NCBI GenBank assembly: GCA_037179515.1
Contig: JAXCGZ010022644.1
Location: 307,501-371,500, forward strand
Length of the DNA: 64,000 bases
Source: Halocaridina rubra
Lineage: Eukaryota > Arthropoda > Malacostraca > Decapoda > Atyidae
Reading direction: 5' to 3'
Part shown: in pieces, positions 11,181 to 64,000 of the stretch
How positions within the stretch are numbered: the stretch's first letter is position 1
Layout: every line of letters starts with the position of its first letter
The notes under the pieces: generated by a model
The model's database searches: none
What the model was told of the DNA's origin: nothing
What the model saw: only the letters and a program-made list of their open reading frames with translations
Translations under genes and position numbers: made by a program

Positions 11181-12700
11181 TCAACAAAGATGGAGGCGAT
11201 ACCCATGGATACATTAGAAATTGATTGAAGTCAATGGATATTGCTTCATATTTTTTTTTATGAAGAGCCAACTTTCGAAGAATTCGGAAACTAATCCTAC
11301 ACGGCCGGCGTTGCTGCTAGTCCCGTAATGGCCAAACCACACGTAGTTTTGAGAACTTACGAGGTGAGCAGCTTCTAACGTTGCATTAGAATCCCAATTA
11401 TCACTCAAAATGTTGGATAACATCCTCAAAATCTTCCTTATCACCTCTCCTTTCCCTTCGTTTATGGATTTAATTTAATTTATTATGTTTATGGATTTAC
11501 TTTTTTTTTTTAAAGGAAAAAGAGTTTTCCCTTCCTTCAGAGAAGGAGAAAGTGTCTTAGTACAGCTTGCAAATGTCTCCCGGTTGATTCAGTTCAGTCT
11601 AGACCTCTTGACAACGGTGACTGTCACAGGTTGTCAGAAGTAAAAAAATTGTAAGTGCTCTTGAAAGAGAATTTTATCACCTTCCTTCCCTGTATGTATG
11701 GATTATATTGTATTTGCTTAATCAATTTATTTTTAGGGAATTAGAATTTTCTCTTTCTTCAAAGGAGACAGTTTCATAGTGAAGCTTGGTAATGGCTCCC
11801 TGTTGATTCATTTCAATATAGCCCTCTTGACAACAGTGACTCCCACAGGCTGTTGGAAACCCAAAACTGCAAAAGTGCTCCAATGAGAGAATGCTCTCCC
11901 TTTGGGATACACTGTCAATCATCCATGTTATCTCCTTTCATTACAAGAAATGTTTACTATCTGTTATGCTTATGACAAGATGAGACCTGTCATATGGCCA
12001 GGCAACCAGATCCCTATTGTCTGCAACAAACTCTTTAGCAAAGCTGCTCATTTACCTCACATGGATAAGAGAAAATCACAACTAATGTAGTATTTAGTTG
12101 TTTCGTCTAATTGCAACATATTTTCAGCACCACTGGATGGCCATCTCATACAGTTTAATTTTGTCACAGTTTGTCACACTGCAAAGGAAAGCCGTATTGT
12201 GGAAAAAGAGAGTGGCATGTTGTATTTTCCTAATTGTATTTACCTAATTGTGCTAATTGGAAAGAGCCTTGTGCTTGTAGCTCCCCGTCTCCTCATTTGT
12301 TTAATTTTTTCCACACTGGCACGTACCATATCTATCCTTAAAACTATGAATGCAGTTAGTTGCACTAATCGTAATGCACTCATATAGTAACATTGCCTTT
12401 CCAAATCTCTACGCCTTATTCACATATATTGCTGTCTGAGATATGTTTGAAGTACTACGAGTGATTAATGAAAACTCCTTTTGCCTTAATGTTACTGTTA
12501 TCCATTGTAGGTACCATTACTAATATACCTCAAGAATATAATAGAATCCTCTATAGCCTTTATGTATCAGAAAAAAAAAATGTGCTCCATGAAGTTGTTA
12601 TTCACTACAGGTCTCTCTTGTCTTTAATAGGGGAATACTCAATTATTTTAAAGATAAAATGATAAGACTACGATTTTTCTTAAGCCTTCTCTCCTTCCCA
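11181..12700. other. intergenic with a 219-bp-period tandem duplication (11490-11925)
   Basis: No gene is visible. Two tandem units in direct orientation begin with gtatggatt-type sequence followed by a T-rich run. They share cctcttgacaac.gtgact..cacagg.tgt at 11604 and 11823, giving a period of about 219 bases. Confidence 0.6.
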
Positions 12701-12713
12701 AGAAGTCTAGAAT

Positions 12714-12798
12714 TCCATGCATCTTGACAGGATGCATGGAGACTCAGTTAAAAAGTCTCTTTGCTTGAGGAAAATTATGTTTTTCCGAGTCTCCATGC
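12714..12798. repeat. nested hairpins / small inverted repeats
   Basis: tccatgcatc (12714-12723) and gatgcatgga (12731-12740) form a perfect 10-bp stem with a 7-base loop. gcatggagactc (12734-12745) and gagtctccatgc (12787-12798) form a perfect 12-bp stem. The two stems share the 12734-12740 arm, so they are alternative folds. This may be the terminus of a decayed MITE. Confidence 0.6.
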
Positions 12799-12959
12799 AG
12801 CCAGTCAACTTTTTTCCTCCTTCCACCTATTCCTTTCTTGGAAATATTGGTTCCACAAAATAGAATGAGAACCTGTCACTAGTATGGTTGCAGATGAAGG
12901 ATGGGCAATGCAGTCTCTTTTAAATGGTCTGTCAATCCCTTATTCCTACAGTGCCTGCA

Positions 12960-13260
12960 GGTGAAGAGTCCAGAGAAGAGTTACATGTATTGTGCCAGAA
13001 TAAGGTGAAGTTTTTTTTTATAGGGAACGCCTAAAACGATTTAACATGGCAACCTTGGAAGATCAACGCATTAAAGGTGAAGCCATTAAAACATTCAAAC
13101 TGGTACATAGCATTGAGAATGTAGACTTCAGTTTGATTAGAGAAGGCCCATCCATGCCCATTAAGAGACAGACGCTTAAAGTAGAAATCCAATACGCATG
13201 GACAGATTGCCGTTGTAATTTCTTGAGTGTTAGAGCATTCAAAACTTGGAACTAATTACT
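12960..13260 (+). mobile_element. CR1/L2-type LINE fragment (RT C-terminal region), divergent
   Basis: Frames translate to RERLKRFNMATLEDQRIKGE then AIKTFKLVHSIENVDFSLI, later ...FLSVRAFKTWN and a stop. This is the C-terminal pattern of CR1-group polyproteins (RL..L...LE.RR.RGD.I..FK, and later N.FS.R....WN). It is clearly divergent from the CR1 copies elsewhere in the window, so it represents an older or different lineage. Confidence 0.6.
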
Positions 13261-13665
13261 AAGTGAAACCATAATGTCTAACAATTAAAATTTTATTTTT
13301 CAAAATTAAATATGACATCCTCAAAGCAAATGAAAGAGCCGGAATCTCTATGAGCATTGCTCCTTAGTTCTGTGTATTACTATTAGGTAAGAACTATTAG
13401 GATAGAATATAGGACCAACATGAATGTTTGGCTTGAATTATTACATCAACTTCTTTTTAAGAGTAATTGGATTCGGATTACAGCAGACAGCTCCCGAAGA
13501 GAGTATTGCTGGGCTACTTGGGAACTCAGAAAAAAATGCATTTCCTTCTTCATTGTGCCATTTATTTAAAGTTACCATTAGTGGACATACTTTGTTAGAA
13601 AATATTGTGAGTATTTTGTTGAATTTACAAAACTGTGGCTTTGAAAAAATTCTAGTTTTAAAGAA

Positions 13666-13671
13666 TTTATT
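13666..13671 (-). terminator. candidate poly(A) signal for the astacin gene
   Basis: AATAAA on the minus strand, about 105 bases past the astacin stop codon at 13773. A second AATAAA is at about 13292-13297. No cleavage site can be proven from sequence alone. Confidence 0.45.
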
Positions 13672-13772
13672 TATATATTTACTTAAATAACTTCATTTTT
13701 GTATTTACTGAAGAATCTTCCCACTTGTCTCTGTATTATCAACCAACTTCATCATCTGGTCTATTTTGCAAC

Positions 13773-56867
<43,095 letters not shown>

Positions 56868-56899
56868 CTCGGCAAGACAAGACGGAAGTTGAAACAGCC

Positions 56900-56938
56900 A
56901 CTGACCGTATTAACTCACGGCATGCAGCTATCTATATA
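56900..56938 (-). promoter_or_regulatory. candidate core promoter: TATA box and TCAGT initiator
   Basis: Minus strand TATATAGA at 56938-56931 and an arthropod-type initiator TCAGT at 56904-56900, giving a predicted start at 56902 and a 34-base 5' UTR. The TATA-to-start distance (29-36) is slightly long but plausible. Confidence 0.5.
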
Positions 56939-57294
56939 CCCTAGTATGTCGTCATATCTAACCTTTGATATAAGCACTACTTTTCAATATCACGAAAGGT
57001 CAATATCATAAATATATATATATATCGCGCGCACACTGTAATCAAATAATTTTATTCAGGTGGAATAGGTATACACCAAGGGTTGTGATACTGTATAGAT
57101 ATCCCAATTAAAGTTGGAGTGATCTTGGCTATTCATCATGTCATTGGCTTTTGCTAAATGGATTTTTGTAATGAACGGGGATGGGTACAGATATACACTA
57201 TGTATTCATGGTATGCAGTTGTTGGCTTTGGAGCTTAAGTACCGGAATCTACATCTGTGATGATACACGATTATTTATATATATTTATATAATA

Positions 57295-57296
<2 letters not shown>
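56939..57296. other. upstream region of the astacin promoter
   Basis: Non-repetitive sequence between the promoter and (TA)n at 57297. Contains cttttcaatatcacgaaagg and a short (TA)n-CGCGCG run near 57010-57030; no specific factor sites can be claimed. Confidence 0.35.

Positions 57297-57370
<74 letters not shown>
57297..57370. repeat. (TA)n microsatellite
   Basis: About 36 copies, touching a SINE C head. Confidence 0.95.
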
Positions 57371-57372
<2 letters not shown>

Positions 57373-57652
57373 TAATTTTTACCCCGACCGGGACTTGAAC
57401 CCAGGAATAATTACTAAGCCAAGGCGCTACCAACTACACCACAGAAGGTTAAACGGAAACAGACCTTATAGCTTATATCTGCCATACTAGGAATGAACGC
57501 GTTCTATCTGAATGCCACTATGTTCATATTACAGTTTCCCCCTCACTCGTAGTTTCGTTTTCACATTTAATTCAACTCCCAATCTCATTCGGGACCTAGG
57601 TTTAAGTCCCGGTCGTGGTAAAAATGATTCATATTTTCACATATGTAATGTG

Positions 57653-57653
<1 letters not shown>
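57371..57653 (-). mobile_element. SINE C copy, with inverted head fragment
   Basis: Minus-strand head (gtggtgtagttggtagcg and gggttcaagtcccggtcg) at about 57375-57450, then body to about 57590. A plus-oriented piece follows (taggtttaagtcccggtcgt then tcacatatgtaatgtgctta). (TA)n flanks both ends, the same arrangement as at 31.1-32.1 kb. Confidence 0.75.

Positions 57654-57741
<88 letters not shown>
57654..57741. repeat. (TA)n microsatellite
   Basis: About 44 copies between SINE C and the truncated 5' end of RTE-like copy b. Confidence 0.95.
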
Positions 57742-57744
<3 letters not shown>

Positions 57745-60180
57745 TGCAGATAGGTACTGTAGAGTCATATGTAAGGCACAGTGCAAAGGTGATTAGCGAA
57801 GCACGTGGTGAGGGAGGCAAATAGGGAAGTAGATGTGAGGTGGGGTAGAGTCTTGTCTGAGAATTTGAAAAGGAATAAAAACATATTTTGGAAGGAAGTG
57901 AAAAGAGTGCAGAAAGGTGAGTCTGGTTGAGAGGAGAGGGTGAAAGAGCAGATGGATAATTGCTAGTAGACGAAATAATGGTGAGAGAGAGATGGGCTGA
58001 TTATTTCAAAGGAGTGTTTAATGAACATGATAAAGGTGTAGAGATTGTGACTGTGGGAAATGAATGGAGAATGCTAATGTTAGATGATGAGAACGATAGA
58101 AGAATAACAAAAGAGGAGTTGTAATTGAGAATGAGATCAATGAAAGCAGGTAAAGCACCAAGGACAGACGGGTGTTATGTAGAATGCTTGTCAAAAGGTG
58201 GGGAGGTATTAGCAGAATGGACGATTAGGCTGTTGAATGTATGATTCAGGAGAGGGAGGGTTCCTATTGATCAGAGGAGTGAATATGTGGTGTCACTTTA
58301 TAAAGGGAAAGGAAGTAATGTAGTAGGTTGGCTCATGGCATCAATCGCCCGTTGCAGTACTACAGCTGAAGGGTCTTGTGACTTAAATATGACTGTCCAG
58401 GACAGTTCGATGTTAAGTCTTCCTTCAGTTACGGTTCTCTTTCTATGCCTACATCAACACCGAATATTCTTGGATATTCGTTACATATGTCTTTTTATCC
58501 CTTCACATCTGACAAGCCACAATACTTCCCATCTCTGTTTCTCTCTATGTTTTCTTCGTGCCCAGGCTTGATGAGGATAGATTTTTTTTTTTTTTACCCG
58601 TCCTGGTGTCACAATCGTAAAAAAAAGAGTATAAATGTAGAAAATTTAGAGGAAGTAGTGTTGATTGTAGTTGGTAAGGTATATGGAAGAGTCTTAATCG
58701 AGATAATTAGGAAAGGTACTGAGAGATTGATTGAGGAACAACAGTGTCGATTCAGGATAGGAAGAGGATGAGGTGCTTGTGGTAAGACAGGTGTGTGAGA
58801 AGCTCTTAGGGAAACGTAGGGACACTTTCTGGGCTTTTATGGACTTATGGAAACTGTATGACAGGGCTAACAGAGAAGCATTGTGGAGTGTGTTGTAGCT
58901 GTATGGAATAAGTTGAAGTTTGTTGAATGCAGTCAAGAGTTTTTACATGAATAGTAGAGCATATGTGAGAATTAGAAATGGCATGAGTGATTATTTTGAG
59001 GTGAATATAGGGTTATGTCAAGGTTGTATAATGTCGCCATGGTTGCTTAATGTGTATATGGTTGGTGTGGTAAGGGAGGTAAATGAAAGAGTATTAGACA
59101 GAGGCTTGGAATTAATGAATTTAGTATGGAAGATTGAAATTTAATCAGTTTCTATTCGCCGACGACACAACACTGGTGCCTAACACTGAGAATGAACTAA
59201 ATTATTTAGTTACTGAGTTTTTTAGGGTGTGTGAAAGAAGGAAGTTGCGGGTGAATATTGGTAAAAGTAAAGTAATGAGATGCACGAGGAGTGTTAACGT
59301 TGGCAGATTGAATGTAAGAGTGAATGGGAAGTTGCTTGAAGAATTTGAGAGTAATGGACGAGTGGATGTAGAGGTAAGTCGAAGAGTAAAGCAATCAAGT
59401 AAATGTCTAGGTGGGTTGAGAAGTGTGATGAGATGTAGGTATTTAGGAATGAATGCAAAGAGAAGGATATATGAAGATGTGATTGTGCTGACTGTGTTGT
59501 ATGGAGCAGAGACTTAGAATGAAAGAGATGATGAAAAGAACAAGTTGAATATAATGGATAATGAGGTGTTTGAGCTATATGATTGGTGTATCTAGAATAG
59601 GTATAGTAGTAAGAAATGAGGTCATGCAGAGAATGGATGTTGTAAGAAAGCTGTCGGATAGGTTAAATCAGAGAGTATGGAGTGGGTTTGGACATATGGA
59701 AATGATGAGTTATGAACGAATAGCGATGAGCGTGTGAAGTGCAGAACTGGCTGGAGTGAGGCCAAGAGGAAGACCTAGAATGGGTGGATGGATAGCGTCA
59801 AAAGGGCATTGAATGTATGTGGAATGTCAGTGGAGCAGGGAAGAGAGCGTCGAGAGATAGGAATGAGTGGAGGAAGATTCTGTATAGGTGACACGAGCCA
59901 AAGGAATATCTTGCTCTTGCTAGGTCAGTGAACAATGAGGGAAGTTGCCATGTGATGAAGCGGTGGAGGGTAACCAGCTGCGTCTATCAGATCTCACCGT
60001 AGAATATCCTTGTTGCCTTCCTTGTGGGTTACCTGAGCAGTATGGTAGAGGGGGAATTGTGTCAACCCTTTATCGCCAAGGAGCTGCGAGGAATAGTTAA
60101 GATATGTGTGGATCTTGGCGAATGAGAGTTCCTTAACTAGACCACCTCCCTTAAGCCTACACGAACGCCTCTCCCATACA
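57742..60180 (+). mobile_element. RTE-like LINE copy b, 5'-truncated and interrupted
   Basis: Starts in the EN-RT linker (gattagcgaagcacgtggtg). RT pieces: KGKGSN up to 58318, then an inserted N1 element, then resumption at 58620 (LIVVGKVYGRVLIEIIRKGT, RNGMSDYFEVNIGLCQGCIM, SPWLLNVYMVGVVREVNERV). Catalytic FLFADDTTLVPNTENELNYL is at 59137-59210, followed by the thumb (RRKLRVNIGKSKVMRC, YLGMNAKRRIYEDVIVLTVL) to a stop at 59517. The 3' region to about 60180 parallels copy a. Inactive. Confidence 0.78.
58319..58620 (+). mobile_element. internally deleted L1x derivative (N1), copy c, nested in the RTE LINE
   Basis: Contains about 210 bases of L1x 5' leader (gtactacagctgaagggtct; aacaccgaatattcttggat; tctgacaagccacaatactt). 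This is joined at about 58545 to the L1x 3' tail (ttcttcgtgcccaggcttga, T-run, acccgtcctggtgtcacaat). The leader portion is the reverse complement of 20.98-21.20 kb. The RTE reading resumes after a short A-rich tail; taatgtag on the left and aaatgtag on the right may be the target duplication. Confidence 0.7.

Positions 60181-61625
<1,445 letters not shown>

Positions 61626-61704
<79 letters not shown>
61626..61704. repeat. (TA)n microsatellite
   Basis: About 39 copies at the 3' side of SINE D. Confidence 0.95.
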
Positions 61705-61708
<4 letters not shown>

Positions 61709-61918
61709 AGGTATGTTGAAATAATAATAATAAACTTTATTTCCATTTTACAATGGGTATTCGTCAGCCAGGACAAGCCCCAACCCCCCACTGTGATGTC
61801 CACCCACAGCAGTTCCTGCCAATAAACAGCTTAAACTCTCGGTCTTGGACGGGGACCGATCTTTCGACCTCGTGAATGCGAAGCCAGCGCGTTACCACTG
61901 TACTAGCCAGTGAAATGA
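61705..61918 (-). mobile_element. SINE D (tRNA-derived)
   Basis: The minus strand begins cactggctagtacagtggta then acgcgctggcttcgcattca (box A and an anticodon-arm-like region) and has ggtcgaaagatcgg (61869-61856, box B-like). It then runs into a non-tRNA body (gtccaagaccgagagtttaa) and an (ATA)-rich tail. Inserted at the end of a CR1 copy. Confidence 0.65.
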
Positions 61919-61919
61919 A

Positions 61920-62697
61920 AAATAAATATTTGGGAACGAATGCAAAGAAACGGATATTGATCCCTATCCACTCTGTCATAACCATGAAGGAATTTAAAAC
62001 CCGTCACCATATTCTCCCTCATTCTTCTAGCTTCGAGAGATGGTAAGTCTAATTCCTCCAGCCTCTCCTCATAACTGAGATTACTTATTTCTGGAACCAG
62101 TCGTGGCATGTCTTTGAACTTTTTCCAGCTTAACTACGTGCTTTTTCAAGTGTGGATTCCCAAAGGGGGCTGCATATTCAAGCTTTGGCCTCACATAAGT
62201 TACATATATATTTCTGAACATTTCCTCGTCCATTTGCCTGAAGGCTACCCTTACATTTGCTAAGAAAGCATATGATGCCCTTACTATGCCATTTATATGC
62301 ATTTCTGGAAACAAATCTGTCAGTATGTTTACTCCTAAACCTCTCTCATTCTCTGTCTCTTGAAGTTTTGCTTCTACCATTAAGTAGTCAAGCTTGGGCC
62401 TTCTTGCACTTGTGCCCATTCTCATTACCTTATATTTAAAAGGATTAAATTTCATTAGCCACTTTTCTGACAACTCATGCAGACTATTTAGGTCTTCCCG
62501 AAATTCTCTACCATTGTTCTAGCCCTAATTTCTTCACAATCTTTGTATCATCTGTAAACATATTCATGAAGGAATTTTCAGACTCTGGTAGGTCATTTAC
62601 ATATACAAGAAACAAAAATGGTCCTAAAACTGAATCCTTTGGACCTCCACTACTAAATTCTGCATTCAGACAGTGAGTGTCTTACTCTATATCCTCT
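61920..62697 (-). mobile_element. CR1-type LINE copy b
   Basis: Minus frames 62473-62081 (SEKWLMKFNPFKYKVMRMGT, ERGLGVNILTDLFPEMHING, IYVTYVRPKLEYAAPFGNPH) and 62109-61903 (EISNLSYEERLEELDLPSLE, VTGFKFLHGYDRVDRDQY) correspond to the C-terminal half of the 47.4-kb copy. Upstream, 62697-62480 holds the palm region in broken frames. The 3' end is missing at the SINE D junction. Confidence 0.8.
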
Positions 62698-64000
62698 AGG
62701 TAGATATAATTGTATAAAGAGAAAAACATTCATGGAGTACAAAAGCTGATTTGTAGTCCTAAGATGCATAGTGCAAGCTTAAATATTTTACAAAGTAAAA
62801 ATAAATACTCAGTTATATGTGACTCATATGACGAGGATAAAAGTTTAATAAAGTGTAAGTTTTGTGACTTAAGGCATGTGTGGTCAAAAAAATATCTTTT
62901 CCTGGGTTTGGAAAAGTCTGTGCAATATGTAAAGATTTAAATCATTTTGCCATGAAGTGTCCTTTTAGGTTGATTAAGATAAGGCATAATACCAATAGTA
63001 AAGTTTATGATGTAGAAGCAGTGAAAAATGAGACACATAATTCTGGTGATTCTAGCGTGGAGTATGTCCTCAGAGTAAAAAAAAAATAATAAGTTGATAT
63101 CTGCTGTGGTGTCAGTATTAATGCAATTCCTGTTAACTATGTACATAAGCATATTTTAAGCCATTGTGATACTATGCTTGAGGCCTGGTCGTCCTTTATA
63201 GTGAAACCCATAGGTAAATGTAAAATTGCATTAAAAATGATAAAAATAAGAAAAAAATATTCCGTGGAATTTGTTAGTATTATAGAAGAGTATACACATC
63301 TCTTATGTTAGAGAAAATCAGAACAAATAGGTTACATCACAGTGAAGTATGTGAATATTTGTGCTGTAAATGCCATTTTCTCTGAAGATGCTGATATTTC
63401 TAATGATGAGTTTGGTACTCTTCCAGGTAATGTTCATTTAATTATTATCAATTGTGTGCAGCCTGTTGCTTAAACTTCATGCCGACTTCCAGTTAGTCAA
63501 AATAAAGAGGTAAAACAAATTCTGGAAAGGATGAAAATGAAAAATATTGTATGTAAAGTTGATGAAACAACAGAGTGGGTTAGGAGAATGGTCATTACAA
63601 CAAAGAGTAAATGTGTGTAAAGATCATCAAATGTTAAATAAACCATTAAAGCAAGAGTTTCATCCTATGCCTATATTAGATGATGTATTAACTGAACTAT
63701 CCTTGATCTTGAAAATGGCTATTGGCAGTGCTAGCTTCATAATGAATCAAGTACAGTTATTATTTTTTTAAACGCCATGGTGTAGATATGGACTGCTAAG
63801 GTCCCCTTTGGTTAGGCTGTGATTAGTGAAACTTTTCAAAAGAATCCTCATATAACACTTGATTGCTTTGAAGGGATTGTATGTGAAGATGACGATACCT
63901 TAGTATAATGTATCGGTGATATTCATGAGCAAGCTGAAAAAGACCTTGACATTAGATTGCATGAATTGTTAAGTAGATGTAGAGAAATAGGCATGAAGTT
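62698..64000 (+). mobile_element. Gypsy-type LTR retrotransposon internal region, decayed, cut by window end
   Basis: Gag end: KCKFCDLRHVW then, after a frame change, CAICKDLNHFAMKC (CX2CX4HX4C zinc knuckle, about 62910-62960). A degenerate protease region follows near 63090-63150, in which the DTG-type active site is not intact. RT entry: RLPVSQNKEVKQILERMKMK near 63488-63547, then LKQEFHPMPILDDVLTELS near 63648-63707. At 63900 the ADD-type active site region is broken by a stop. Order gag-PR-RT and the RT leader are of the Ty3/Gypsy type. LTRs and the rest of pol lie outside the window. Confidence 0.72.

Overview
This is a eukaryotic window, and the organism looks like a decapod crustacean, most consistent with a penaeid-type shrimp genome. 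Two host genes have short exons with GT-AG introns. Everything around them is dense with long (TA)n and (TAA)n microsatellites, decayed non-LTR retrotransposons and tRNA-derived SINEs. The species assignment is inference from genome style, not from a marker gene.

Host genes. (1) The left edge carries the last two coding exons of the mitochondrial iron-sulfur scaffold gene NFU1 on the + strand (12-98 and 2267-2374), with a poly(A) signal at 2497. (2) On the - strand a secreted astacin metalloprotease of the BP10/SpAN type runs from about 56.9 kb down to 13.77 kb. I assembled 15 coding exons whose splice phases all agree: signal peptide, short acidic pro-region exons, pro-domain with the inhibitory Asp, HExxHxxGxxH catalytic domain, EGF-like domain, CUB, Thr-rich linker, second CUB and a stop. 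The sum is 2298 nt, or 765 codons plus stop. A sixteenth well-spliced mini-exon (37904-37972) carries an in-frame TGA.

Mobile DNA. The introns and flanks hold at least five kinds of reverse-transcribing element. They are a Jockey-like APE LINE (called L1x here: 4.7-7.4, 18.8-21.2, 42.5-43.7 and 55.1-55.5 kb), CR1-type LINEs (13.0, 18.6, 21.2, 47.4-48.9, 50.4-53.2, 53.9-54.5 and 61.9-62.7 kb), an RTE-like LINE (44.2-47.0 and 57.7-60.2 kb), a LINE with a zinc-knuckle ORF1 (17.0-18.4 kb), and a Gypsy LTR element cut by the right edge (62.7-64.0 kb). A Tigger DNA transposon remnant lies in the NFU1 intron, and a MITE-like element lies at 8.8-9.2 kb. A large degenerate repeat present twice (8.2-11.2 and 22.1-25.6 kb) may be a DIRS-type element.

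Non-autonomous elements. Four tRNA-headed SINE-like families are visible (33.9/42.2 kb; 55.9-56.6 kb; 31.2-32.0/57.4 kb; 61.7 kb). A fifth short family shares the RTE 3' tail (29.2-29.6, 35.4 and 49.8 kb). A sixth is an internally deleted L1x derivative that joins the L1x 5' leader to the L1x 3' tail (36.8, 54.8 and 58.3 kb). A recurring theme is that SINE and LINE ends abut (TA)n or (TAA)n arrays, often on both sides, which suggests that element tails seed microsatellites or that elements insert into them.
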